The position numbers and the translations under genes were made by a program. From contig JBCFYV010001001.1 in assembly GCA_039000515.1 (NCBI GenBank), forward strand, positions 7,121,033-7,185,032: a stretch of 64,000 nucleotides of DNA, written 5' to 3'. This DNA is from Timema cristinae (taxonomy: Eukaryota > Arthropoda > Insecta > Phasmatodea > Timematidae). The notes beneath the pieces are model-generated. The model made no database searches. It saw only the letters and a list, made by a program, of their open reading frames with translations, and was not told the origin of the DNA. Below are positions 1 to 11,699 of this stretch, piece after piece; position 1 is the stretch's first letter; each line of letters starts with the position of its first letter.

Positions 1-1049
1 GGCAGCACGTGTCACTGGCAGAGTTCCTCGCCAGCCAGATAGACCAGGAGCTGTCCCGGTTCCCCGATTTCGACCGGGAAGACGCGTCCAGAGTAATGAA
101 CGGGTTAGCCAACTCATTAAGGGCACGACAAGGTGACGACCTCTCCCTCGTCTCCGCAGATCATTACGGGAGCTTTGTCGTCATCCCTGGAGGGAACGTG
201 AGAGTCCCCTTAGGCCACGTCGGCGTTTTGGCGCCGTTACTCCGCGATCTACCTGAGTGTTGTGTCAAGTACTGCACCCCGGTAAAGTGCATCATGTGGG
301 ACGCGGAGGAAACCATGGGCCCCCGCGCAAGGGTGCAGTGTTTCAACGGCGAGGAATACGCGTGCGATTACGTCATCGTGACCGCATCGTTAGGAGTACT
401 CAAGAACACCGCGAAACAGTTGTTTTGTCCCGAGCTCCCCGATGATAAACGGATCGCCATTGACCGGCTTGGCTATGGGTGCATGGATAAGATCTTTCTT
501 GAATACAAAAAACCATTCTGGGTGTCAAGAGACGGTACCGTGAGGCTTGGCTGGTCCACAGATCAGCTGGCAAGGAGGTCCGACTGGTCGAAAGGTATTA
601 CTCACATCGAGCCTGTGGCCGGCAGTAAGCACGTGCTATGTGCATGGATAGGAGGCCCTGAGTCGGCCGTCATGGAAACTTGCTCCGAGGATAAAGTGGC
701 GGAGCTTGTCACGCAAACACTTAGGAGGTTCACTGGCAACCCTTGCCTGCCGTACCCCAGCACCATCATGAGGTCAACCTGGTGCACGGACCCATATTTC
801 TGTGGGGCTTTCAGTTACATGGGTATAAGTTCCACCGTGGGGCACCAGTGTGACCTTGGAGCGCCCATCCCCGGGGAGTGTGGGGATGTTCCTCCAATCC
901 TACTGTTCGCCGGGGAGGCTACTTGCCCCGGATATCACAGCACAACCCACGGTGCTCTCGTCAGTGGAGTCAGGGAAGCAAACAGAGTTATTGAACTCAC
1001 AAAAAAATACCAAGGCCCTCCAAATTCTAAAAATCTAGAGGCTAACTAA
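1..1049 (+). CDS. Polyamine oxidase (spermine oxidase / N1-acetylpolyamine oxidase family), 3' terminal exon, 5' incomplete
   Basis: FAD-dependent amine oxidase that cleaves spermine or N1-acetylated polyamines, releasing H2O2 and an aldehyde. About 348 C-terminal residues are visible, read from codon CAG at 3. The N-terminal dinucleotide-binding GxGxxG part lies outside the window. Visible family landmarks are VIPGGNVRVPLG (substrate-domain entry), DYVIVTASLGVLK, LGYGCMDKIFLEYKKPFW, whose DK lysine matches the family lysine near the flavin N5, RFTGNP, and the C-terminal FAD-binding stretch LLFAGEATCPGYHSTTHGAL. The stop is TAA at 1047-1049. The first five bases, ggcag, could be a splice acceptor or the exon may continue upstream; the first ATG is too deep in the domain to be the start. 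The protein ends LEAN, with no C-terminal SKL-type peroxisomal signal, so a cytosolic SMOX-like role is likelier, but PAOX and SMOX cannot be told apart here. No frameshift or missing key residue is seen. Confidence 0.93.
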   Translation, partial: QHVSLAEFLASQIDQELSRFPDFDREDASRVMNGLANSLRARQGDDLSLVSADHYGSFVVIPGGNVRVPLGHVGVLAPLLRDLPECCVKYCTPVKCIMWDAEETMGPRARVQCFNGEEYACDYVIVTASLGVLKNTAKQLFCPELPDDKRIAIDRLGYGCMDKIFLEYKKPFWVSRDGTVRLGWSTDQLARRSDWSKGITHIEPVAGSKHVLCAWIGGPESAVMETCSEDKVAELVTQTLRRFTGNPCLPYPSTIMRSTWCTDPYFCGAFSYMGISSTVGHQCDLGAPIPGECGDVPPILLFAGEATCPGYHSTTHGALVSGVREANRVIELTKKYQGPPNSKNLEAN

Positions 1050-1235
1050 ATGTGATTCAATGATATTAAAATATATTCTTATTCTAAACAAGAGAAGATC
1101 ATTTTGAGGTTATTTTACTACTAAGTTTTTTTTTAATTCTAAGAAGAAATTGGTTCAAAATACAGTATATACTTGAAGCGTGGTCCGTATTATGTATTGT
1201 GCATGATGTATTATTCAATATAATATGTTATTTCT

Positions 1236-1241
1236 AATAAA
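1236..1241 (+). terminator. Poly(A) signal of the polyamine oxidase gene
   Basis: AATAAA lies 187 nt after the stop codon in AT-rich DNA, followed by T/G-rich sequence. It is the first canonical hexamer downstream of the gene, so the 3' UTR is probably about 200 nt. Confidence 0.6.
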
Positions 1242-1497
1242 AATTATTTGAAGATCGTTGTAATATGTCATTTGGAAGTAGTTAGTTTTACACTTCTTTA
1301 GTGGTGGTAGGCCTACTTGGTTTCGCCCAACATGGCAAATTGGCCAGAATTGCCTCAATAAGTTTAGGTACTTGGTTATTTTTAGTGGTTGTTGTCCAGT
1401 GTCTTGATACCCCCTTGTGCTATCTGCATTTAATTATATAATTTTTTTTATCAAAGCGTTATATTAGGTACCTCTTCAGGTTATACATGCACATGAT

Positions 1498-1610
1498 ACT
1501 TACTATATTGGGCTAGGGATGAGGAAGGAAGCATTTTAGAGGGAATCAACCTGTATTTATGTGGAAGTGGGAAATAATTCAGGGTAAACCACCTTCAAAA
1601 GAGGATCCGG
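1498..1610 (-). repeat. SINE-B fragment
   Basis: Degraded central part of SINE-B: gatgaggaaggaag, then a match to the gtggagggagagtg block, then aaaccacc. Both ends are lost. Confidence 0.55.
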
Positions 1611-2779
1611 ACAACTGGGTGCCGAAAGTAACACTTTTTTTCTTTAAAAAATCACTTTTTTCTAGCATAATGTAATGCACCTTTTTCTTTTAGATTAAAA
1701 AGTGAAGAGTTAAAGCAAAAAATGCACTCTTTTATTATGCATAACAACATATTTTATCTAAATGTTCTATGTCTTGTATTAATGCATTGCAATAGTTAGG
1801 TAAGGTTATGTTAGGTTAGTTTATATTTATTAATTAATTATGTTTACTCTAATAGGATTTTTTCTTAACAACTCCAAAAATTAATATTTACTTAATTTTA
1901 AAATATGCTGTGCTGAAAAATATGATTAGTTAAAAAAAAGTTCATTTTTAGTTTTTACCCATCACTTTTTAATTTTAATTGATGAATATATGAAAAAATA
2001 GTGCAATTTTTTATATTATAAAAAAGTTTATTCCATTATACTAGAAAAAAATAGAAAAAACAAAAGAAAAAGTGCATTTTTTAGCACCCAGATGGCCGCA
2101 CCCGGTTGTCCTGGACTGTTTCAAAAGACCCAAACGAGATTCTAACCCCAATCCCTCCATCTTTAGTAAGCGAGTTAGTCTAACACAAGAGTGACACCTT
2201 AGACCATTTAATCCGTATATACGTACTATTTAGAAAGGAATTAGGAAGGTTGAATTTAGAATAAATGTTCTCATATTTGCATGTACTTATTAGGAAACCA
2301 TTTATGGAAAAACCACCCTCCGCACACCCAATAAAGGGCCTTTTTCTTGAATAATGTCAGAGACATCATGAATAGTTTTTTCCTCATTTAAATTGCAGAA
2401 AAAGCCACTAGATATGCCCAAAAATACACTCAAAAATATGGTTCCAGGACAATCAATTAGCTACTCTTCATAAGATATCCAGTTTACAGCGAGAGTTATA
2501 CCAAAGACCTAAGGTCACCATACCCTTCTAGCTAACTGTAGTTCATAATTAGAATACTTTTAGTGGGACAGTAATTTTAACATTCCACTCAAAAATATTA
2601 TACATAGCTGATATACTCACAGCTCACTCAGAAAGGTAACCTTATTATTAAACCAAGATTTAGAGGCAAAACTATAATTTTACTCAAGTAATGACATGTG
2701 AAAATTCTAGAGCTTTCTGGGTAATTATTTGCCATCAATAGTTTTATTGAAGAGCTTTAATTATTTGTTTGAACCACAT

Positions 2780-2985
2780 CTTAATACTCGTTTGCACTAT
2801 CCACATTTAACTACACTATTGGGTTTGGGATGAGGAAGGTAGAAAAGAGGTTAAATGTACCCACATTCATGTGGAGAAATAATGGGAAAACATTTAGGAA
2901 AGCCACGCTTAGTACAAACCATCCAGGAAATGAGCCTTGACCAGATGAGCTCGGCAGTTAGTCCGCTTACCCAGATACACAGGTA
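2780..2985 (-). repeat. SINE-B copy, degraded
   Basis: The order of SINE-B blocks is kept: gggatgaggaaggt, tacccacattcatgtgga, aaaccatccagga, then the remnant of the tRNA-like head. Point changes are many, so this is an old copy. Confidence 0.6.
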
Positions 2986-3059
2986 TGGCTTGACATTTTT
3001 ATTTTTATTGAAAACTAGCACCCGTTAGAGGCCAATATGCATACAATAATTATGCTAAA

Positions 3060-3245
3060 ACAATAGAAACGAGGAAGAGAGATTTTCATAGGAAATGTAC
3101 CAACATTCGAGGGGGAATAAAGCTGGAAAACTATGAAAGAAAAAAAAAACACCTCAGTACTCCAGACTGTGATTAGAAACCCAATATATGTGTCTAACAT
3201 GAGTGTTCCAACACTCGACCATCGATACGACTTCTAGTTAAATAA
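3060..3245 (-). repeat. SINE-B copy, degraded
   Basis: Matches SINE-B from gaggaagagag through the gtaccaacattcgaggggg block to the box-B remnant gactgtgattagaaaccc. The 3' tail is absent. Confidence 0.5.
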
Positions 3246-3584
3246 AAGGAGAAAATTATTAAATTAATTGAGTGTGTTTGTATGCACACACAAAAAATAC
3301 CCTAAAGGATTGCACTTGAAAAGGAGATGAAGGTTAGTAAAGAAATAAACATTTGTAACCAACAATTATTTATGGCACTTCATGTATAAATAACATTATT
3401 TACACTATACAAATAAAGTGTTTCAATTTTATAAAACATTAAAGATTGATATCAAACCTTTCTTTCACACCCAATATACAAATGATCAGTTAATACAGGT
3501 TCAGCATGTTATACAATTTTTACTAACAAATTGAAATATAATTTATATGTTTAGGGGATATCTATATCCTGATTTTCTTTTTAA

Positions 3585-3790
3585 TGGACATTTGGAGCAC
3601 CTTTAAAAAATTACATTTTTTTTGCAGTAAACAAGGATAACATTTTACCATATCATTAATGTTATTTTATAGGTATTGTATCAATCAAAAATTACAACTG
3701 AAGATTACATGACTTAACAAATGAATACATTAAAATAGATCTAGTAACTTTTCTTAGCTGTCAAATGTGTCCATTAGTAGGAAAATTAGG
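3585..3790 (+). mobile_element. MITE-E copy
   Basis: Shares the MITE-E core: ggagcacctt at the left, aacattttacyatatyatta, ttattttataggtattg, then acatgactt, atctagtaacttttct and tagctgtcaaatg. No coding capacity. Confidence 0.6.
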
Positions 3791-4344
3791 GGAATAAATC
3801 CAGGTGCTTCAGTGTAGTGGGCCTATGCTAAGATTATGTGCTCAAAGTTCATTATTATTCAAATCCAAAATATTTGTTCAGTTGGTAACACGCGTAATAA
3901 ATATTCAGACATAGCTGAAGCATAGCTATTTATTGAAAAATAATTTCTGGTGAGTTAAAACAAGAAAGATGTCTTAGCATAATTACTTAGGTTGTATTAT
4001 AATAACTAGGCCTATTAAGATATTCAAAAAGCTGAAATATATTAATTTAAACTTCAATCCATAGTTAGGCCTAATGTCTGAAAAACTAGTTAACCATAGT
4101 ATAGAATAGGTTAACTGCAAGTAATGCTGATAAACTGATAGCATGAGACAGTCAGTCTTTAAAAAAATAACTGAATCGGTTATAATCCTAATTTTGGATT
4201 CACACTTTATCACGGATTTATATGTATTTTCGAGATTAGTTTGGAACACTGGTTATTGTAAGTATACTAAATACTATGCAGTTGGGTGTCAGGGGGAGAA
4301 GACATGTGTTCAAATCAATGTATCAAATTTTTAGTTGTTTTTTT

Positions 4345-4600
4345 TCAACACAGAGTCTTACTACCTGTTCGGGATATACACTTATGAAATAATTGCACCA
4401 TTGGTTTTAGGGACGAGGAAGACTATATTTAGAGGACTTGTACCCACATTTGTGTGGAGGGAGAGTGGAAAGTAATTTAGGGAAAGCCAACCATATTACA
4501 CCCGACCGAGATATGAACCCTGATCTCCCTGTCATTAGCAGTCCAGTCAAATGCGAGTGTGACGCCATCCCACCACCAAATTGGGGAGATGTCCCAAATT
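4345..4600 (-). repeat. SINE-B copy, nearly full length
   Basis: Begins with the shared 3' end (gtcttactacctgttcggga), runs through gaggaagactat and tgtgtggagggagagtgga, and ends in the tRNA-like head with reversed box B ccgagatatgaaccctgatc. An open frame of 84 codons over it is fortuitous. Confidence 0.75.
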
Positions 4601-5429
4601 CACAAATATTACAGTATTTTGTTAGTTTTTCCCTTTTTTTCCAGTCTTATTCAGACATGGAGAATTCAGTTTTCTCCAGGTTTTTTTTTTAAAGGTACAC
4701 AAGCCTATTATACATGTCCCAAGTAAAAAAAAATATGAATGGTAATTATAGTTAATTTGTTAGACAAGTTTATATGTATTTAAAAGGAAGCTATGCCCTT
4801 TAAGCATTGAAAATTCTTAGTCCACAAGTGTTTTAACTTTCTCATTGACATTCAACTCTGGGAGGGAGTTTTAATCTGCCCTATAAGGAGGTGTCAAGGA
4901 TTCTACATAACATTTGTTCCGACAGGCAATCTTTTATAATATATATACTATTAGTTTTTTCATTAAAATTTATGGTTCATATTTTGTAAAGGTTTTAAAT
5001 AGCTTAGAAAATATATTTTTAGAGCAGATTTTTTAATACCAAGCATTAATAAACAAAATAAAAATTTAAGACATTTTTAGTTTTGGAAATAAAGAATTTA
5101 GTTCTTACTATTTTAAATATTATAGAATGTTAAATCACAATATTATAAAAAATTTAATCTACATTTTCTGAACACACATTTCATCAGCATCTATATAACT
5201 ATTTATCTAATATTTTAATATAAAAGACAAAGTGTTTACATATAGTAAATATCAGTCAGTGCTACTTTAAATAAAATGGGGGTTTCTTATATTTGCGTTC
5301 AACCCTTCAGTACTCTTAGCCAAAGCAATTTAACATTTTACTCAATCAATAAATGGTTCTATTCAAAATATAAATTTAATGTTTTTTTAGCACTGCATTT
5401 CACTAAACGATTGGGTTATACAAATAGGA

Positions 5430-5550
5430 CCTATATCATTAATACCTAAGCTAATGTGGAAAACCATTTACATTACACGTGAGTGGGATGCAAAGCTCGA
5501 CCTCTGTGTCATCAACAGTCTAGTCCATTGGGAGAAAAAATTCCTTAGAC
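5430..5550 (-). repeat. SINE-B fragment, target of the hAT insertion
   Basis: Remnant of the SINE-B head (aaagctcgacctctgtgtcatc, agtctagtccattg). The hAT element inserted in its CCTTAGAC octamer, which is duplicated at 5543-5550 and 8043-8050. Confidence 0.6.
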
Positions 5551-6961
5551 CAGGGGCGCACCCAGGATTTTGAGCTGTGAGGGTTTTTTACATAATAATT
5601 TTCATAATTGCACCATTATATATTTCAATTAATGTAATATTTGGAAATTTGATTTGAAGTAGGGGGATAAGAAAGATAGAGAATGAGTGATTCTCCCTAA
5701 AAAAGTGAGGGTACAGGGTTTTCTCCGCTGAGGAAATTTTTTATTTCAAAGGATGCGAATGGTAATATTTAAGCTAATTTGTACCAAACTTGTATTCTCG
5801 GCCTACCCTCTAACAATGTGTATGGCATGGGTTAACAGGTCTGTGTTTACACATTCTTCTTCACACTCAGGATTTGCATTGGTGGAAGTGGGGTGTATGA
5901 TAAGATAAAATAGCCCTTCCCCTCTTCCTGATACAATAGTGTTTACATAATTTTTCTAAAATAATAATTTCAACTTATGTACAAAGTAGGGCTCTGTGAG
6001 TGCTTGGATTTCGCGCTTGTCATTAAGTTTGAGATAGAGATCGAAAGTTTTGTCGTCATTTTCGAAGTTCCACTTGAACTTAATAATCAATTTTTAAAAT
6101 GCCATGAGCTGTAATTTGTAGAGTATAAATAAATAAATAGATCAAAATAGTAAGCATAGGGTATTTAATTTAGATGATATCAGCATTTCCACTCATAAGT
6201 CATTTGATTACTTAATAAATTGTTTGAATCAATATCAATTTTCACATTAATAATGTAATAAAGCTTTAAAACAAGTTTTGACCAGTAAATTTATTCAATA
6301 TTGCCGACCATTTTGAATTATTCCTGATTGAAGTTTTTACTTGTATTGCAATGATAAAGCAATGAAAATAAAAATAGCTAAATAGATTACTAAATAATTG
6401 AATGCTTCTTTTAACTTTTTTTATCTGGTCCCTTTCTAAAATCATGTCTGTAAAGTTAAAAATTTAATTTCAAGAATATATTTTAATGACTGTTTTCAAA
6501 CTCAAGATATTTGAAACTCGTATTAATTAACTATAAAACTAGCACTAGTTTAGTTACAATTTAGTTATAGAATTATGTTGGTTAACCTGTTTAAAATCAA
6601 TATTGATTCTACTTATTGCAATAAATATTTTATCAAACCACATTTTGTATTAAAAAAGATATTGATATTTCATATTGTTTTCTAGAAATGTTATTTTTAA
6701 TTTCTCAATAAGCTAAACATGTCTAAGAAGAGCCCATACAATGTGCATTTGCAACTGCCCATAGAGGAGTGGAATTGGAACAGAAGATATGATCATACAA
6801 TATTACAATAAAGAAAAATAAACAAAATATGAAACGCTTCAAATTTCTTACTGTTTATGATACCTACATTTTCTTATAGGCTAAATTAAGTTACTAAAGC
6901 ATATTTTAGGGAAATATTAGCTTAGTAAAAGGTCAATTTTATTAACTTTTTTTTATTAGAA

Positions 6962-7345
6962 CAGTGTAAAAACACTTCAATAATGTAAAGTGATAGTGAA
7001 GGAAGTCAACCTGAAAGGATAGTTAGGTTAAGCCTAGATATAAACCCACTTATTGATTTCTTCCTAAACTTTTACACTTCCCGCTTCTTCAAACTTCCAC
7101 AGTGTTTTGAATTTTCGGAAATATTTATTTTTCATATGAAGATATTATTTAAAAAGTAATACTTTTCGAAAATTCAAAACAATGTGCAACTGTGGAAGTT
7201 TTGAAGAAGTGGGAAGTGTAAAAGTGTATGTAGACATGAAGAGAGAAGTGTGTTTGTTCTTATCTAGGCCTAGCTTAACTATCCTTTCAAGGTGGCTTCC
7301 TTCACTATCACTTACTTTACATTAGTATACAATGTTTCTACACTG
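6962..7345. mobile_element. Foldback element nested in the hAT element
   Basis: A long imperfect inverted repeat of about 384 bp. Ends are CAGTGTAAAAACA (6962) and TGTTTCTACACTG (ending 7345). The arms pair further inward, for example gtgatagtgaaggaag with cttccttcactatcac, and cacttcccgcttcttc with gaagaagtgggaagtg. The loop lies near 7140. Target duplication is unclear. CAGTG...CACTG ends suggest a hAT miniature, but this is inference. Confidence 0.75.
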
Positions 7346-7990
7346 CCTTATTATACATTTGCAAGCTATCATGCAATTATTAATTTTATTAACCTTTTAT
7401 ATAGTTGTTAGTGTAATTATATAATTGAGTGTTGTCCTTATTTTCAAATAATGTGTTTTAAGTGTTATTTATAATTTAAAAACCAATCTTTCCAGGTCTT
7501 AACTTTTTTTTCAAAAGTAGGCTATTTACTATTTGTAAAGATGGGTGTCATTTATATTTTAAAACATGTATTATAATTTATTTTTAAAATTCAGATTTTA
7601 AAATAAGAAAATATATATTCATAACATTTTAAAATAATGAATATAGTACTCGAACTCAACTCAAACTCGGGAGCTTTTAGAAATACTCGACTCAAGTTCG
7701 ACCAGAATGAATAAACACAAGTTTGCAAACCTCTAGTAAAAAGAGTAAGGACTTTAACCATTTCTAGGAAATATTATGGTATCATAGGTCCAGTTTTAAT
7801 TTAAGTGCAAATTTACTGTCAAGTTAAAAAAAAAAAGTATTCCTTTGAAAAGCCCTAATTACTGCACAAAATTATTTTGTTTTATACTAAATATAGTTAA
7901 ACGAAATATAATTGATTAAATTACAGAACATAGTGCTAATCATATTTTTGTAATATTCTTAATTTTCTGAGCAAGGAACTTCAGCTGGAA

Positions 7991-8007
7991 GGGGGGGGGG
8001 GGGGGGG
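7991..8007 (+). repeat. Poly-G run (17 G)
   Basis: Uninterrupted G homopolymer just inside the right end of the hAT element. Its length should be treated as uncertain. Confidence 0.9.
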
Positions 8008-8042
8008 CATTAGCCCTCAATCCCCCCTTGGGTGCGCCCCTG

Positions 8043-8050
8043 CCTTAGAA
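8043..8050. repeat. Right target-site duplication of the hAT element
   Basis: CCTTAGAA, matching the left flank CCTTAGAC at 5543-5550 in 7 of 8 bases. Confidence 0.8.
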
Positions 8051-8319
8051 TGTTAAGATTATCGAGGTACCATATATACTGCCATTTAAATGAATTCATT
8101 AAAATAGTTTAAAGGTGACACCTCGTAAGAAAATCCAGTTCGATTATCATGTCCAGGAGACATTTTACAATAATATTAAAATGGTTTTAATAGTTTTACT
8201 TTAATATTATGTTAAAATATTTTATTTTACTGTGAAAAATGTTAACAGGTGTAGAATAAGTAAAACTGTGCTGGATAATTCTGGATAGCTCTCACAGCGT
8301 TCAAAAAGAAAAGAACTAT

Positions 8320-8480
8320 TAGGAAACACCTTTTATTTTCGTCAACAATGATAACATTTTACTATATTATTAGTGTTATTTTATATATTGGCGATATCTA
8401 ACAGACCAAATGACTTTACTTATAGATGTATAAAAATTGTTTCAGTAAATTTTTAAAATGTCAAAAAGGTTCCGCACTAT
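8320..8480 (+). mobile_element. MITE-E fragment
   Basis: Contains the core caacaatgataacatttt, actatattattagtgttat, tttatatattggcgatatc. The right end is lost. Confidence 0.55.
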
Positions 8481-8858
8481 TTAAATCAGACAGTACAACA
8501 CGGATTCTCCTAACAATTCCTCAGTTGAGAGAACTACTCGTTTGTAGAATTGACACATTTCTCAAAACACCGAAATTTAAAGACATTCACAGTTTTAAGA
8601 GTTAGCATGAAAAAAATTAATATATATCAATGTTTATATTAAAGATGTGAGAGTAAATATTTCTTAATTTGAGTTGAGTTTGAATGAAAACAAAAGTTTT
8701 ACTCAAATTTGATTAATATAGACCAATATCTAATGCGCGCAGAGGGCTGTAATTTTAAAATTAGAAGACCCTATGTACAAACAAACATGTGCACCTCAAA
8801 GCTTGAGTTTTTTTCTCTCCCTTTGAAGCAAAGAAAAGCATTGCTTGGGGTATGTCTG

Positions 8859-8859
8859 G

Positions 8860-8899
<40 letters not shown>
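8859..8899 (+). repeat. (TG)n microsatellite
   Basis: About 17 uninterrupted TG units followed by gcgcgtgcgc. It explains the VCVCVCVC run in a spurious short open frame. Confidence 0.9.
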
Positions 8900-8900
<1 letters not shown>

Positions 8901-9956
8901 TGCGCACGATTCATATATATTTTTTAATCAAATAAAAGAAAATATTGAAGGATTTTGTTCAGTATAAAATAATATCTTAAAATTGAATTAAATAAATTAA
9001 ACCCGACATTTTTTAGACAAAAGTGAATATTTAAAGTAGTTTAAAAAAAACTTAAGTCAATTTTTAAAAACTACTAAGACTCAAATCTAACTTTAATTTA
9101 CAAATACTTGCAAAACCCTAATTTATATATTATATAAATGTTAATTACATGCATAATATAACAAAAACATGACTATATAAAAAAATACTATCTCTGGAAA
9201 GGTAACAAAAACAAAATTATTTACATAATTCAAAGTATTTTTTCTTAAATTAAAACAAACTTCACAGCTATTTTAAATGACAAACCATTTAATTAGTCCA
9301 ACTATAAAAAAATAAACTAATGTTTTTAAAACATTTAAATTGCACTTTTTTCCACATAAACTATACATCCCATATTAATGTAAACTAAAGAAACATAATT
9401 TGCCTAAGATATTACTTGTCAAAATTCAATTTGTTATGCTATAGTATATTTGGTTTTACTATGAAGCCAAAAAAAGTAGATAATTAGCATTTCAGACAAA
9501 TCTTAAAAACCACACTAAAAAAAATAAAGAAAGACAAATAAATTTAGTTTTGTGTAAAACAAAAAATTTGACAACTGTTTAGTTCTCATAATTATGTTAT
9601 AAATAGCGATTCATAATACTACTTGGCAATACCTTAATTAAGTCATTATTAATTTAAAATTAGTATGATTTATGCGAATGGTAACTTAATTAATTATAAG
9701 AATGAACAACCATTATAATTATTTTTTAATGTTACATAATAATCAAAGCCTCTTCCACCATTCGACAATCCACTTTTTAAAACCACTTTAATTATTATAA
9801 CCATAACCCATTCATTTGATGCATGGTCCACATATGTTACCTATTTCATCATGTTCCAACAAACTTCCAAGTACCTCAGCGACCACACGCTGCTTTTGCT
9901 CTCAATTTACTTGGTGCCATTGTTTGGTTTTTGTTCATTTTACTATAATTTTGTGT

Positions 9957-9979
9957 ATGTATATATATATATATATATG
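9957..9979 (+). repeat. (TA)n microsatellite
   Basis: Short pure TA run immediately upstream of a tRNA-like SINE head. Confidence 0.85.
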
Positions 9980-9984
9980 TTGTT

Positions 9985-10083
9985 TTTACCTCGGTGGTCT
10001 TAGGGTAAAGTGCTCTACTCAGGAGCTGATGTTCGTGAGTTCAAACCCAGCTGAGCCTCTCCACTGCCTCCTTTCCTCCCACC

Positions 10084-10084
<1 letters not shown>
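9985..10084 (+). repeat. tRNA-headed SINE fragment (SINE-D type)
   Basis: Reads cctcggtggtcttagggtaa (box A-like) and gagttcaaacccagc (box B-like), about 35 nt apart, as in Pol III promoters of tRNA-derived SINEs. A related head occurs at 52590-52760. Confidence 0.6.

Positions 10085-10113
<29 letters not shown>
10085..10113 (+). repeat. (CT)n microsatellite
   Basis: About 14 CT units between the tRNA-like head and the LINE remnant. Confidence 0.9.
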
Positions 10114-10118
<5 letters not shown>

Positions 10119-10440
10119 CACCTTGGCTCAGTCCTCTCCTCTACATTCCTTCTTACTCACATCAGCCATCGGTCCCTTGTCCCTTGGTCTTCCTCTCAGT
10201 CTCCTGCCCCCTCCCCCCAATATCCTCCTGGGTATCCTTTCCCTCTTAGCCTTCTCTATTCTGTCCTGAACTGACTCTTTCTTTACTATTCTTATTCTCT
10301 TATTTCTCATCCTGTCAAATTTTATCACACCTATCCTGCTTCTCAGAAATCTCATTTCATTCACCGGCATTCTGCTTCCATCCTGTTCCTTTATTACTCA
10401 TGTTTCGGCAGCATACATCAATAATCCCATCACACTTTCA
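10114..10440 (-). pseudogene. LINE reverse-transcriptase C-terminal fragment
   Basis: The minus strand encodes a degraded piece of the region after the polymerase domain of non-LTR retrotransposons. AAET*VIKEQDG is followed by NEMRFLRSRIGV, DRMRNKRIRI and a GRPRDKG end, the order seen in the (L)YGAE.W..., EMRFLRR..GV..., DR.RN..I, RPRGRPR segments of these elements. A stop interrupts the AAET part and the fragment runs into a GA-rich tract. It is 5'-truncated and non-functional. Confidence 0.7.
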
Positions 10441-11317
10441 AAGAATGTACAAGAGATGTAGGGCCCTTTGAATTAACAGCTGTTTGCTTTAGGAGTTTAA
10501 AATTGAACAAAAGGAATCAAATCTACTGAAAAACTTAAAAAAAAAAAAGTTGCTCACCAAAGTTGTTCAATTAATTAAGGGAGCTTCAATTACCGAGAAA
10601 GTATTTATCGCTGTTAGTCCACAGGGCTTAAAATACAATGGTCTGTGTTATTTTTTGGAACTACTTCGCTATTCTGTTTAAGCTTAAAACTCTCTTTCAC
10701 CTTTCCTCCATAACCACTGTTTGTCTTGTCAATCAGAAAGAAGGAAAATAAAACTATGGAACTTAGTATCTTAAGGTGAAAAAGAAAGCTTGCCGCTAGT
10801 TCTCAAATATCTTAAAATTTTATGTTGTGAGCCTATCAACAAATTACTGTATTTGTTAAAGGATGGCAAAATATAAGGCCCTTTTTCCTCAACCCTTGCT
10901 TAAAAGCTCTACAACTATGCTTAACAAGTCATCAAAAATGAGCTAATGTCACATTTTTGCACATTTATTTTCTATTAATAAAACTAAAACTATAGGGCTA
11001 TTATGGTAACGCAGCTCTGTTGAAATCTTTCAACTCAATTTTAGTGTGAACCATATTTTGAAATAACACACAGTAGAATTAAATATTACGCTAGAGCTGA
11101 ATGTCCGTGCAGAAATTTCTCACTTGCTATGGCGGCCCCCTTAGTAAGAAACACAACCTTTAAAAATTACTTAAGTGTGGAGTTATATAGTAAAATTATC
11201 TGTTCAGACCTTACAATAAGATTTTTAACAATTTATGTGTCAAACGTTACCATTTTCTTTGATAAAAACCCTTTTTTATGTTCTGTAATGTGTATGTTTT
11301 ATAAAAGATTTGTAAAG

Positions 11318-11652
11318 TGCCTGTCCATAAACTATGTCAAGCTTTTTTTTCACCCGCTCTCACCCTCTTGTCATACATGGTTACAATTTTGTGAACTCCA
11401 CTTTTTAATATTACTTCATAATATCATGATCCACCTAACCCCTATTTAAATAGTGTTTTTAGTTGAAGAACTTTTATAACTCTTATCAAAACATGTTGTA
11501 TGTGTTCGTTAAGATCGCAAAGTTGATGTGTCGCTTGAGGTTTGTTTGGACATCAGGTGTGCCGTCACACAATATTTGACTTTCCCTCCCTTTGTCATGC
11601 CAAGCAATACTCCCTCCCCCTTTATACTCACACATAATTTATGGACAGCCCC
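11318..11652. mobile_element. ISL2EU-like MITE
   Basis: Terminal inverted repeats ctgtccataaactatgt (11321-11337) and acataatttatggacag (11632-11648), the right one followed by cccc. The inner right half has gccgtcacacaatatttgac. The GGGGCTGTCCATAAA...GTCA terminus is familiar from ISL2EU-type elements of arthropods; that assignment rests on recall. A 106-codon frame overlapping the left end is fortuitous. Confidence 0.65.
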
Positions 11653-11688
11653 AAAATATATTTGATGGAGCATCAAAGTTATATAATA

Positions 11689-11699
11689 TTTATTTTATT
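11689..11699 (-). terminator. Probable poly(A) signals of SRF
   Basis: Two overlapping AATAAA hexamers on the minus strand (TTTATTTTATT on plus), about 210 nt after the SRF stop codon. They are the first canonical signals downstream of the stop. Confidence 0.55.

Larger units (their letters stand above)
5551..8042. mobile_element. Non-autonomous hAT element, 2.49 kb
   Basis: The ends are inverted repeats: CAGGGGCGCACCCA at 5551-5564 and its complement TGGGTGCGCCCCTG at 8029-8042. The flanks are an 8-bp duplication, CCTTAGAC (5543-5550) and CCTTAGAA (8043-8050), identical at 7 of 8 positions; 8-bp duplications are the hAT signature. There is no transposase open frame, so it must be mobilised in trans. 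The interior is AT-rich, holds a foldback at 6962-7345, and has a 17-G run at 7991-8007 near the right end. Confidence 0.85.
1050..11688. other. Intergenic spacer between the convergent polyamine oxidase and SRF genes
   Basis: No coding exon is recognisable. The spacer holds degraded SINE-B copies, a 2.5-kb hAT element with a nested foldback, MITE-E copies, a LINE reverse-transcriptase remnant, an ISL2EU-like MITE, microsatellites, and unannotated AT-rich DNA (about 1.65-2.75, 4.7-5.4 and 8.9-9.8 kb). Short open frames here have no recognisable protein similarity. Confidence 0.7.

Noticed and set aside
1798..1830. Telomeric (TTAGG)n tract
   Set aside because: Only a few imperfect ttaggtaaggttatgttagg units; no array.
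2298..2307. Perfect CArG box CCATTTATGG
   Set aside because: Isolated match in AT-rich repeat DNA; about one per 10-15 kb is expected by chance.
11129..11449. A 106-codon plus-strand frame
   Set aside because: Low-complexity AT-rich translation that runs into the left end of the ISL2EU-like MITE.
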